A stretch of 64,000 bases of DNA from Pseudomonadales bacterium (lineage in GTDB: Bacteria; Pseudomonadota; Gammaproteobacteria; Pseudomonadales; Azotimanducaceae). A model generated the notes under the pieces. The model had not been told where the DNA came from. It worked only from the letters and a program-made list of their open reading frames with translations, and ran no database searches. The first letter of the stretch is position 1. Each line of letters starts with the position of its first letter. Position numbers and translations under genes: made by a program. Location: contig JAEPOO010000001.1 of NCBI GenBank assembly GCA_017642855.1, positions 372,001 to 436,000 on the forward strand, given 5' to 3'. Shown piece by piece: positions 52,377-60,704 of this stretch.

Positions 52377-53255
52377 ATGGCAGACCGGGGTAGGGCCAGC
52401 CCGACTTCGCATACTTACTTTTCGCAACGACTTCGCCTGCATTACCTGGACTGGGGCAATCCGAATGCACCGCCGCTTTTGCTGGTGCACGGCAACCGCG
52501 ACCACTGTCATAACTGGGACTGGGTGGCCCAGGAGCTTCAAGATGATTACCACATCATTGCGCCAGACTTTCGTGGACATGGAGACTCTGCCTGGGTTTA
52601 CGGCGCCCCTTATTCGCAGAGTGATTACATCTACGATCTTGCCCAGATCATTCATCAACAGGAACTGGCACCGGTTACCATCATTGCGCACTCCCTAGGA
52701 GGCAGCGTGGCGCTGCGATATGCGGGGATCTATCCGGAACATATTAAGAAAATGGTGGTGATAGAGGGCACCGGCGGGCCTCCTGCAGAGTTTGAGCAAA
52801 GGCCGGTTCATGAACGCATGCGTGAGTTCATCGAGAACACGAGAAAGGCCTCCGGTCGTCAGCCCAAACGGTATCCCAGTCTGGAAGCTGCCTATCAGCG
52901 GATGCATGAGGAAAACAGTCATCTCCGTGAAGATCAGGCGAGACATCTCACGGTTCACGGCAGTAACCAGAATGAAGATGGCACCTACAGTTGGAAGTTC
53001 GATAACTATACGCACGTGATGGCGCCATTCGGGTTGACCCGAGAACACACAAAGGAACTCTGGGGGCGTATCGATAAACCGGTATTGCTGGTTTCAGGTA
53101 GTGAATCTTGGTTCAACGATCCTTCTCGTGAAGATCCCATGCCTTACTTTCAGAATGCTGAGCACGTCATGATTCAAGATGCCGGACACTGGCTGCACCA
53201 TGATCAGCTGCAGGCGTTTATGGATATCACCCGTAAGTTTCTCGCGGACGATTAG
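52377..53255 (+). CDS. Alpha/beta hydrolase
   Basis: A 292-residue serine hydrolase. Motifs are LLLVHGNRDHCHNWDWV (oxyanion strand), IIAHSLGGSVALRYAG (nucleophile elbow, Ser), the acid in SESWFNDPS and the histidine in DAGHWLHHDQ. It resembles the general lipase/esterase or dehalogenase-like subgroup; substrate unknown. The ATG at 52377 is chosen; the upstream ATG at 52326 lies before the promoter. Confidence 0.92.
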   Translation: MADRGRASPTSHTYFSQRLRLHYLDWGNPNAPPLLLVHGNRDHCHNWDWVAQELQDDYHIIAPDFRGHGDSAWVYGAPYSQSDYIYDLAQIIHQQELAPVTIIAHSLGGSVALRYAGIYPEHIKKMVVIEGTGGPPAEFEQRPVHERMREFIENTRKASGRQPKRYPSLEAAYQRMHEENSHLREDQARHLTVHGSNQNEDGTYSWKFDNYTHVMAPFGLTREHTKELWGRIDKPVLLVSGSESWFNDPSREDPMPYFQNAEHVMIQDAGHWLHHDQLQAFMDITRKFLADD

Positions 53256-54349
53256 GCGTCCAACGCCAGCGCAGGGTTAAACCAGTGCAAGAGCGCATCG
53301 TTCTCGTTTCGCGCATAGGTGTGTGACAAGCCCTCGATAGGTCTAAAGGTCAGGTTAGCACCTGCGGCTTCCAGCTCTTGCTGAGCCATATAGGCAGTTT
53401 CGATCGGAAACATCCAGTCGTGGGTGCCGTGCACCAAATAGATAGGTCTGTCCTTTGCGTGCTTGATGTTCCCGTTCATGGAAATTTCTGGATGTAGAAC
53501 GCCGGAGAACGGAGCCAGGTGGGTAAAGGGGGATTCTTCTCTTAATCCCGCGAGCAGGGTATAGGTTCCACCGTCGGACATCCCGGTCAGTAGAAGGTGT
53601 TCGCGATCAACGGCGAAGTTTTCTGCGATAAATTCGATGGTATGAAGCAATACTGGTAGATCTTTGTCTGGGTCACCCATTAGCGACCAGGTGTCGTCTT
53701 GGGAAGTTGGCGCCATTAAAAGAAACCCCCGAGATCGGGCCTCCCTGAGCCAGGCCCACATGAAATCGCTGCCGTGACCCGTGCCACCATGAAGTGCAAT
53801 GACAAGGGGTGTCGGCTTACTGGTGTCCAGGTACTCAGGGACGTACAAGTTAAAACCGCCGCGGGCGTCTCGATCATTGGCAGCATTCAGTATGCCAACG
53901 CGCTGACCTTCTCGTTCCTCCAGAAAAGATTCGAGTAAAGCTTTGTTGTCTCTCTTTGGTAATTCCAGGAAATACTGACTGATGGGCGTCAGCACGCTGG
54001 CAACCGGATACAGCATCTCTTGTGCTCGGCACTGTGCCCGCATGGCTTTCATGGCAGCCATGGTATCGCCCCCGGCATTGAGGATCCCGTCGCTCGCTCG
54101 CAGGCTGTAGGTGGCGGCGCCTTTTATGTGTTCACCGAACTTTGCGATGTGTTCTGGAAAGACCAGCTGGTCAAAGGGCTCAAAAGCAGCGCGCAGTTCT
54201 TCGTCAAAGGGGCGAATAAAATCTGCCAGTTGATCCAGTCGCGTCGGATGCATGTTCCTCTGCACTTGCTCGAAGGCTTCCATGGCGGTAAGCAGTCTCG
54301 GAGTCATCTCCGATATTCCCTGCATCAAATCTTCGTCGTTGGATGTCAT
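53252..54349 (-). CDS. Alpha/beta hydrolase of the esterase/depolymerase type
   Basis: A 365-residue hydrolase. The first 150 residues are a helical extension without a clear match. The catalytic part has PLVIALHGGTGHGSDFMW (oxyanion), LLTGMSDGGTYTLLAG (nucleophile Ser in GMSDGG), VHGTHDWMFP (Asp) and GLSHTYARNEND (His). It resembles phospholipase/carboxylesterase or PHB-depolymerase-like enzymes. No signal peptide. The stop overlaps the convergent hydrolase gene by four bases, and the start is 43 bp from the divergent RluA-type gene. Confidence 0.85.
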   Translation of the reverse strand: MTSNDEDLMQGISEMTPRLLTAMEAFEQVQRNMHPTRLDQLADFIRPFDEELRAAFEPFDQLVFPEHIAKFGEHIKGAATYSLRASDGILNAGGDTMAAMKAMRAQCRAQEMLYPVASVLTPISQYFLELPKRDNKALLESFLEEREGQRVGILNAANDRDARGGFNLYVPEYLDTSKPTPLVIALHGGTGHGSDFMWAWLREARSRGFLLMAPTSQDDTWSLMGDPDKDLPVLLHTIEFIAENFAVDREHLLLTGMSDGGTYTLLAGLREESPFTHLAPFSGVLHPEISMNGNIKHAKDRPIYLVHGTHDWMFPIETAYMAQQELEAAGANLTFRPIEGLSHTYARNENDALLHWFNPALALDA

Positions 54350-54392
54350 CTGCGTGCCTGCATTCGACCGATCATTGAGGCACTATACGTGA

Positions 54393-55064
54393 ATGTCTGA
54401 TTCCGACGAACAAAAGTTTACGCATCATGTACCTGACCCGTGCTTCGAAGAAGTAGAGGTCCTGCATGTGGACGATCACCTGATCGTTGCAAACAAACCT
54501 TCGGGGTTGCTCAGCGTGCCGGGCCGCTATGTTAAAGATTGCGTTGTACATCGCCTGCAGTTTGACCATCCCGACATCCGGGTGGTTCACCGGCTTGATC
54601 TGGATACATCAGGCGTCATCGCTTTTGCGAATTCGCAGCACGCCACGTCTGATCTTAATCGACAGTTTCGGGAGCGGACGATCGGAAAGGAATATGAGGC
54701 GCTGGTGTTTGGGCATGTTGAACCGGACGAGGGCGAAGTCGACGTCCCCATGCGGCCAGATCCTGAGAACCGACCGAGGCAACTGGTGGATCCTGAAAAC
54801 GGAAAACCTTCACTGACAAGATTTCGGGTGTGTGAACGACTGGTGAATGCAACGCGAGTTCAACTGCTGCCTGTTACTGGTCGGAGCCATCAACTCCGAA
54901 TTCACATGACACATATTGGTCATCCCATTCTTGGTTGTGACCTGTACGCGCACCCGGAAGCATTTAATGCGGCAGAGCGATTATGCCTCCATGCGAAGGT
55001 GCTTGAGCTGGATCATCCCAGATCTGGTGAGCGGATGCGGTTTGAAGCAGGGGTGTCGTTCTAG
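54393..55064 (+). CDS. RluA-family pseudouridine synthase
   Basis: A 223-residue pseudouridine synthase. The catalytic motif is VVHRLDLDTSGVIAFAN (catalytic Asp in HRLD), near residue 70, followed by the GRSHQLRIHMTHIGHPI segment near residue 165. There is no N-terminal S4 domain. It would modify uridine in rRNA or tRNA; the family's RluA enzyme acts on both 23S rRNA and tRNA, but the target is not proven here. The methyltransferase gene starts in overlap with the stop (TAGTG). Confidence 0.9.
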   Translation: MSDSDEQKFTHHVPDPCFEEVEVLHVDDHLIVANKPSGLLSVPGRYVKDCVVHRLQFDHPDIRVVHRLDLDTSGVIAFANSQHATSDLNRQFRERTIGKEYEALVFGHVEPDEGEVDVPMRPDPENRPRQLVDPENGKPSLTRFRVCERLVNATRVQLLPVTGRSHQLRIHMTHIGHPILGCDLYAHPEAFNAAERLCLHAKVLELDHPRSGERMRFEAGVSF

Positions 55065-55669
55065 TGGACCCGAAGCGCACCGGTAAAAGTTACGATCAGA
55101 TTTCGGATCTGTGGCGAGGCGATCGATTTGATCATCAAAACGGCATTGCTTTGCATGAAAAAGCGCTTGATTTTATGGCGTCAGGTGGCACCTGTCTGAA
55201 TGTCGGTTGCGGTGGTAATACCCGCTTTAATCCTATTCTGCGCGGCAAAGACCTCGACGTCATCGGACTCGATATCTCCGAACGTATGCTGGTACTCGCG
55301 CACGAAAGTGACCCTTCGATGACGCTGGTTCATGCTGATGTGTGTGCATGGCAACCAGAGCGAAGGTTCGAGTTCATTACCGCGTGGGATAGTATTTGGC
55401 ATGTGCCTCTTTCTGAACATGCGAATGTGATGAAGAAGTTAATGGGTGCCCTGTCACCGGGCGGCGTCTTTATCTTTTCTGCGGGTGGTCTTGAGATGGA
55501 AGGTGATCACTATGATTCAACCATGGGTCCAAAGATGTACTACAGTGCGCTCGGCATTCCCGCGACCCTGAGGCTGATAGAGGCGTATGATTGCATTGTG
55601 CGTCACCTGGAGTTTGATCAGTGGCCCGAAGCACACCTGGCGGTAATTGTTCAGAGAAACACCGACTGA
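55064..55669 (+). CDS. Class I SAM-dependent methyltransferase
   Basis: A 201-residue enzyme. The GTG at 55064 overlaps the preceding TAG by one base. It has LNVGCGGNTRFNPIL (motif I, about 46-60), VIGLDISERML (second acidic strand) and the FITAWDSIWHVPL motif IV region. The substrate is unknown. Its location after an RNA-modifying enzyme does not define a role. Confidence 0.86.
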   Translation: MDPKRTGKSYDQISDLWRGDRFDHQNGIALHEKALDFMASGGTCLNVGCGGNTRFNPILRGKDLDVIGLDISERMLVLAHESDPSMTLVHADVCAWQPERRFEFITAWDSIWHVPLSEHANVMKKLMGALSPGGVFIFSAGGLEMEGDHYDSTMGPKMYYSALGIPATLRLIEAYDCIVRHLEFDQWPEAHLAVIVQRNTD

Positions 55670-55683
55670 GTTACTATATGTAG

Positions 55684-56118
55684 ATGACGGACAACTTAGA
55701 CAATCTTGTTCAGAAGGCGGAGGATGACATCCACCGGACGGTGGTGCGTAAACCAAAAGGCGACTCCAAAACACGTCTGCCCAGATTGTCTTTCCCAATG
55801 GCCACGTGGTTGTTGGCCACTCTTTTAGTTGCCTTTCAGTTTGAACAAATTGTATCGACGATCAGCTCCCCGGCTGATTCGCAGATTGAAGAGGACCTTG
55901 GGAGTCTGCTCTCGCGAACCTCAGATAGCTTGCAGGCATACCAGAAATTAAATGGCGTTTTACCACCGCTGTTACCCAATCCCCCGATTCGCGGCTTGGT
56001 GAAATACGAGAGACATTCAGATCTTAGCTTTACGCTGAAGGCGACTATCGGGGATGTGACCATGGTCATGCGGTCATCGAGCACAGCGCCCTATCGGGAA
56101 GATGAGGAGAAAACGTGA
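55684..56118 (+). CDS. Small single-helix pilin-like protein (first of three)
   Basis: A 144-residue protein: short basic cytosolic start, membrane helix (about 37-54, MATWLLATLLVAFQFEQIV) and a periplasmic part with SRTSDSLQAYQKLNGVLPPL. This Y-x-x-x-x-G-x-L/Y-P pattern recurs in the next two proteins. There is no prepilin-peptidase motif. The shape is that of a minor pseudopilin or of a type IV/type II assembly factor. It begins directly after the methyltransferase gene and overlaps the next gene by 4 bp. Confidence 0.68.
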   Translation: MTDNLDNLVQKAEDDIHRTVVRKPKGDSKTRLPRLSFPMATWLLATLLVAFQFEQIVSTISSPADSQIEEDLGSLLSRTSDSLQAYQKLNGVLPPLLPNPPIRGLVKYERHSDLSFTLKATIGDVTMVMRSSSTAPYREDEEKT

Positions 56119-56654
56119 GCTGGACCAAATTCGAGCTCACAATGATATCCCTTGCACTATTGCTTGGGTTTTCCATGATTTCCTATCGAAGCTATCAGCA
56201 TTATTACTATGAGAGTGCGGCAGAACAACTAGTGGCTAACATTGGAAAAATCGCATCCTCAGTTGCTAACTACGAAAAGCGTACAGGTCGGTATTTTCCA
56301 ATCTCTGCTGATGGTGAGGCCTTCGTTCGGCTTTACCCCGATCCCTTTGATTCGGTCTCCGTGGATTTTCAGGGTGTGGATGCCGCTTTATTCGACCGAG
56401 GAAACAACAATGGAATCGTTCTTCAGCTGGTTAGGTTTGATTTAGCGAGAGACAGACCAGTGTCGGTTCATCTCTTTGAGACACCCTACCAGGTAGGTGA
56501 ACCCTATCTGCGCCTTCTGCTTCAGTATGGCTCGCAGGGTCAAGTAGAGTCCGAGATTCTGATTCGCGCGCAGAGTCGAATGCCGTTGTTTTCTCTTGGA
56601 GAGATAGATGACCACTACTACGTCGTTGATCTTCGGAGGTTTCTTGATGGTTGA
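56115..56654 (+). CDS. Small single-helix pilin-like protein (second of three)
   Basis: A 179-residue protein. N terminus MSWTKFELTMISLALLLGFS is a pilin-like hydrophobic helix, with a glutamate near position 7 where a prepilin would have Glu5 of the mature form, but there is no glycine cleavage site. The periplasmic region begins VANIGKIASSVANYEKRTGR and then YFP, the usual motif of the pilin C-terminal domain. The start is GTG at 56115, overlapping the previous stop. It overlaps the next gene by 8 bp. Confidence 0.7.
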   Translation: MSWTKFELTMISLALLLGFSMISYRSYQHYYYESAAEQLVANIGKIASSVANYEKRTGRYFPISADGEAFVRLYPDPFDSVSVDFQGVDAALFDRGNNNGIVLQLVRFDLARDRPVSVHLFETPYQVGEPYLRLLLQYGSQGQVESEILIRAQSRMPLFSLGEIDDHYYVVDLRRFLDG

Positions 56655-57114
56655 TAGCGGAAACGGCAATGAGCTGTCCGAGCTGATTCGTCTCTCAGCG
56701 ACCGAAGACTTTTCCGCTGAGCTTCATGAGTCGGAACTGGCCCAGGCGCCTCATCTCATAAATCACTTACCTGCCTTTGTTATTTCCTGGTTCTTCTGCC
56801 TGGCTGTGGCTGTCTTTTTTGTGATTGAACCCCTTCCAAAACAGCATGATCTTGGTCTTCGGAGTGTCGAAACGCGGGTTTCTGTCGCGATGTACCACAT
56901 GGCTCACCGAGTTGAATCTTATCGTAAGGAGATGGGGGCATTGCCTGTTTATCTGGAAGAAGGATGGCAGGAATCTGACGACGTGCAGTATGAGATTACA
57001 GAAGCGGGTTATGTGATTACGGGTAGATCCGGTGAATTTGAGCTTATCTTTCGGGAAGGCGACGATCCGGAGAAGTTAATCCACTATCTTTTTCATCGGT
57101 TTGAATCACGATGA
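56647..57114 (+). CDS. Small single-helix pilin-like protein (third of three)
   Basis: A 155-residue protein. An N-terminal cytosolic part of about 35 residues is followed by a helix (VISWFFCLAVAVFFVIEPL) and a periplasmic part with AHRVESYRKEMGALPVYL, the same Y-x4-G-x-L/Y-P pattern. The start at ATG 56647 follows GGAGG and overlaps the previous stop by 8 bp. It ends in ATGA overlap with the ATPase gene, so the four genes are co-translated. Confidence 0.7.
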   Translation: MVDSGNGNELSELIRLSATEDFSAELHESELAQAPHLINHLPAFVISWFFCLAVAVFFVIEPLPKQHDLGLRSVETRVSVAMYHMAHRVESYRKEMGALPVYLEEGWQESDDVQYEITEAGYVITGRSGEFELIFREGDDPEKLIHYLFHRFESR

Positions 57115-58835
57115 GCTCTAAACACTGGTTGATATCTGCCGCAGAAAAAATACCGGGGGTCGATCAGGTTGCAGATGATATCCATTTGCAGGGCGATATT
57201 TCTACGAAGTGGGCTACGGTTGCCCGTACATTTGCCACCACAGAAGAGCAGCTGGCCGATGCGTCTGCTGACTACCTGGGGATACCCAGAGCAGATCTAA
57301 CAATAGTCGAGCCTGATTATGCGAGCCTGATTCCCGAAAATGTTGCTCGCACAGGCCTGACACTTCCGATCCTGAAACAAGGCGCGCACAATCTCGTTGC
57401 GGTCGCTGATCCATCGGACACTGGCGCCCTCGATGAGTTGGCGTTCTCGCTGGGTGGTCCCGTTGATGTGTGTCTCGCTTCACCGTCAGAGATCGATGCA
57501 GCGCTAAATAATCTGTTCGGTGCTGAAGGTGACGATGCCAGTGGCTGGGGAAAAGTTTCAACCTCGCTATTGGCGCAGGAACTCACCCTTCGTCGTAAGA
57601 ATGGGGCTCTGATTGAAACCGACAAGAGCGCGACGTCTAAGCTTTTCGCAGAGTTGCTAAAGAGAGGGTTTCATATCGGCGCGAGCGATACGCATATCCA
57701 ACCCTATGGTGACGGCGCGATCGTAAGAAATCGTGTCGACGGTATCCTCTATAAGACTCTGGAATTACCCGTTTCTGTTCATGCGCACTTGATTCGACAC
57801 GTGAAAGCCGTCAGCGGAATGGATTCGACCAAGAACATGATTCCACAAGACGGTGAGCTTCACATGGAGCTCGAGCATCGAAGCGTGGATCTGCGGCTGT
57901 CGGTGATTCCTGTTAGTGGTGATGAGCGACTGGTGGTTCGTCTGCTTCCCCAAGACCAGGTGAGGTCGCTTGGCATGCTAAGACTCGAATCTGATGATCA
58001 AAGTAAGCTTGAGCGCCTCTCTCAAAACGCGGATGGCATGATCCTAATGACGGGACCAACCGGCTCGGGGAAAACTTCTTTGCTCTATGCGATGCTCGCT
58101 CAGAAAAATACGCCGGATATCAACATCATGACGGTAGAAGAGCCGGTGGAGTATCGTTTGAGAGGTGCGTCACAGATTGATGTTGACCCCAAGACAGGAT
58201 TGACGTTTGCGAAATCATTGCGATCCATTCTTCGTCAGGACCCTGATGTGGTGATGCTGGGAGAGATCCGTGATGAAGAAACGGCGGAAATTGCGGCACA
58301 GGCTGCGATGACCGGCCACTTTGTGTTGTCTACCGTACACACTCTTGATGCTCTGCTTGCCACAGTGAGAATGCAGGACCTTGGAGTGTCTGCTGTTACG
58401 TTAGCAGATGCTCTTCACGCCGTTGCATCGCAAAGGCTTGTGCGGTCACTTTGTGAGTCCTGTAAACAGCCGTTGAGTTCAGATGAATGGAATGAAGATG
58501 AAAGAATGTTTTCCGAGATCTGGGAAGATCCGGTCTGGAAATCGACGGGCTGTGATGATTGCCGTGGTACGGGTTTCAGTGGTCGGGTCCCTGTTATAGA
58601 GATTGTAGAGATAGATGACACCATGAAAAAAGCGCTTCGTGCGGGACGTCAGGACCTCGAGGGCCTTGAGCTGATTGCAGCTGAATCCGGTACTCGATTT
58701 CTGGCCGAAGGATTTGCGCAACGAGTGACCAGCGGACAGACAACGGTAAAAGAGGTGTTGAGAGTCTATGGGAGAACGTTTTTCTCCAGATTGACGAAGT
58801 TTAGGAATTTGAGAAATACATTGCAGGGGCGTTGA
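57111..58835 (+). CDS. GspE/PilB-family secretion or pilus ATPase
   Basis: A 574-residue ATPase of the GspE/PilB family that powers pilin or pseudopilin assembly at the inner membrane. It has a GspE N-terminal domain (about 1-130), Walker A GPTGSGKTSLLYAML, the ASP-type box in MTVEEPVEYRLRGASQIDV, Walker B with VVMLGEIRDEETAEIAAQAAM, and a zinc module with CESCKQPL...CDDCRGTGF. All catalytic parts are present. No GspF/PilC platform, secretin or peptidase is in the window. Confidence 0.93.
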   Translation: MSSKHWLISAAEKIPGVDQVADDIHLQGDISTKWATVARTFATTEEQLADASADYLGIPRADLTIVEPDYASLIPENVARTGLTLPILKQGAHNLVAVADPSDTGALDELAFSLGGPVDVCLASPSEIDAALNNLFGAEGDDASGWGKVSTSLLAQELTLRRKNGALIETDKSATSKLFAELLKRGFHIGASDTHIQPYGDGAIVRNRVDGILYKTLELPVSVHAHLIRHVKAVSGMDSTKNMIPQDGELHMELEHRSVDLRLSVIPVSGDERLVVRLLPQDQVRSLGMLRLESDDQSKLERLSQNADGMILMTGPTGSGKTSLLYAMLAQKNTPDINIMTVEEPVEYRLRGASQIDVDPKTGLTFAKSLRSILRQDPDVVMLGEIRDEETAEIAAQAAMTGHFVLSTVHTLDALLATVRMQDLGVSAVTLADALHAVASQRLVRSLCESCKQPLSSDEWNEDERMFSEIWEDPVWKSTGCDDCRGTGFSGRVPVIEIVEIDDTMKKALRAGRQDLEGLELIAAESGTRFLAEGFAQRVTSGQTTVKEVLRVYGRTFFSRLTKFRNLRNTLQGR

Positions 58836-60682
58836 TGATGAGCAGGCGAAGCTGGCGGAAGGAGCAAGGCGGCTACACCGTTATCGAGATACTCACTGTT
58901 GCAGCGGTGATTGCTGTACTGCTACTCATCGCCGTGCCTGTTTATCGCGACTATCTGACGAATACGCGTACTGTGGACGTTGTGAATGCACTTGAGGCGT
59001 TACGCCTGGAAATCAGAGCACCTGCAAAAACTCGCATTGGTTTACAGCAGTGCAACGATACGCTGGTGTTGGCGGAAAATCTCAATAGCGATTACCTGGC
59101 TCTGCATATTGGCAGCGCACCCAACGATTTATCGAATCCCGGTGGTTCTCAGGGATATGGCGTGACCATGGAGGTTTTGGCGACTATCGATAACCAAGGT
59201 GTTGATGGCATCGCGGTCGCGAAAGCGTTTTATAAAGAGCTTCAGGCTAAGATGCCGGATGATCTGGTCGCTGGGGTCGTTACGGATTCTGCCGTTGCGT
59301 TTGGCGTCCGACTATCTGAAGCAGGTCAGCCATTTTGTGACCCTGCCGGTGCCCTGATTTCCAGCAGCAATGGTGCGCTGGGTGCTTCGGGGGTGGCGAA
59401 TAGACCTCCGATTGCCGGCGACAACGTCAGGCTTGGCCGTATGAATGAGGATGCATCGCTTACGATTGATCCAGCCATGCTTCTTGCGTCAAGTTGGGAT
59501 CCGGACGGCGATGCGTTGATCATAGACAGTGTTCAGCCTGGTGCGGGCGGTGGGAAAGTTACCGGTAACACTGCCAGCGGTTTTGTATACACACCTCCGA
59601 AAGATTTTTACGGTGATGATGTGCGACTGCTTTTTTTGGTGAACGACGGTAGAGCGGTATCGACTGGCGCCGCGTATGTTGATGTGCAATCCGTGCTCGA
59701 TCCGCCTAACGTCTCCCTGACGCTGTCCGCGGCACAGCAAATTCTCGATACCGGTACGGATGGCCGTGCGATCGTCGATAGACTCAATACTGGCGGTGAT
59801 ATGCGTGAGATGACGCTGGAGTTCAGTGTGGTGGGAAGGCAGGGTGGCAGTGCAACTGCAAGCACAGGGCCGGTCATTTTTAACTATGGTACTAACGGCA
59901 ACAACAACGTGATCAGTGCATGGCGACCCAGTAACTTCACAGTGGCCATTCACGGTAAAGACTATGCAACGGGCATTAATATTGCCGACGGTAACAACCA
60001 TCGCGTCACTGTCAGCTGGGAATCTGCCACGGGTACTTTGAGAGTGTTTGACAACGGGAAGTCGGTTAAAACGTTCAACGATGTCGGTACTGGAGCAAGC
60101 GTTCCTGGTAATGGACATCTCGTCATTGGCCAGAAAATGAATAGTCCGGGTAGTCGAAGTGGCTGGAATGCCGGTGAGCACTACAATGGACAGGTTTTTG
60201 GTTCGACTTTTTCGAATCACCATTACTCCGAGCAGGAAATTTCCAGCGCACCCATATACGCACAGGGTCAAGGCATCATTGCCGATTTGCGAAGTCAGGG
60301 AGGAAGCATGCGTGATCTGACGGGCAACCATCAGGTGGACATGCAAGGTCGTTATCGCACGTCGACGGTAGACGTCGATACCGCATTGGCACTTATTCCG
60401 CCCGGGTCTGAGGTAAAGATCACAGTGAGTGCGTCGCCACATCAATCGGATGGGAAGATCGCTTCCTTAACGTTGAATGGTTTGGGCAGTCTGACGTTAA
60501 CGGATGGCACGAATTCAGGCCGCGGAAATGTGAATATTACCGGCTGGGACCTGTCTCAACTTCGAATTAACTTGCCGCCCGGTTTTTCAGGGAATCAGGA
60601 TCTGACGTTGAAAGCCGTCGCTGTAGACGGGAGTCAGATGGCTGAGTCCAGTGTCATCAGTGCACTGAGAATGACGCGCTGA
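58835..60682 (+). CDS. Giant type IV pilin-like protein with cadherin-like and LamG-like domains
   Basis: A 615-residue protein with a class III prepilin-type N terminus: a basic leader, then GGYTVIEILTVAAVIAVLLL (cleavage after glycine, mature Glu5). A pilin-like head follows (about 40-160, with a cysteine pair near QQCNDTL and QPFCDPAG). Next comes a cadherin-like domain (NRPPIAGDNVRLGRMNED to VYTPPKDFYGDD) and a LamG/concanavalin-like domain (NHRVTVSWESATGTLRVFDN). Usual major pilins are about 150 residues. The start is ATG 58835, overlapping the ATPase stop by one base, which ties it to the ATPase operon. Confidence 0.82.
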   Translation: MMSRRSWRKEQGGYTVIEILTVAAVIAVLLLIAVPVYRDYLTNTRTVDVVNALEALRLEIRAPAKTRIGLQQCNDTLVLAENLNSDYLALHIGSAPNDLSNPGGSQGYGVTMEVLATIDNQGVDGIAVAKAFYKELQAKMPDDLVAGVVTDSAVAFGVRLSEAGQPFCDPAGALISSSNGALGASGVANRPPIAGDNVRLGRMNEDASLTIDPAMLLASSWDPDGDALIIDSVQPGAGGGKVTGNTASGFVYTPPKDFYGDDVRLLFLVNDGRAVSTGAAYVDVQSVLDPPNVSLTLSAAQQILDTGTDGRAIVDRLNTGGDMREMTLEFSVVGRQGGSATASTGPVIFNYGTNGNNNVISAWRPSNFTVAIHGKDYATGINIADGNNHRVTVSWESATGTLRVFDNGKSVKTFNDVGTGASVPGNGHLVIGQKMNSPGSRSGWNAGEHYNGQVFGSTFSNHHYSEQEISSAPIYAQGQGIIADLRSQGGSMRDLTGNHQVDMQGRYRTSTVDVDTALALIPPGSEVKITVSASPHQSDGKIASLTLNGLGSLTLTDGTNSGRGNVNITGWDLSQLRINLPPGFSGNQDLTLKAVAVDGSQMAESSVISALRMTR

Positions 60683-60704
60683 GTTCCTGTGCGAATGGCG
60701 CCTG

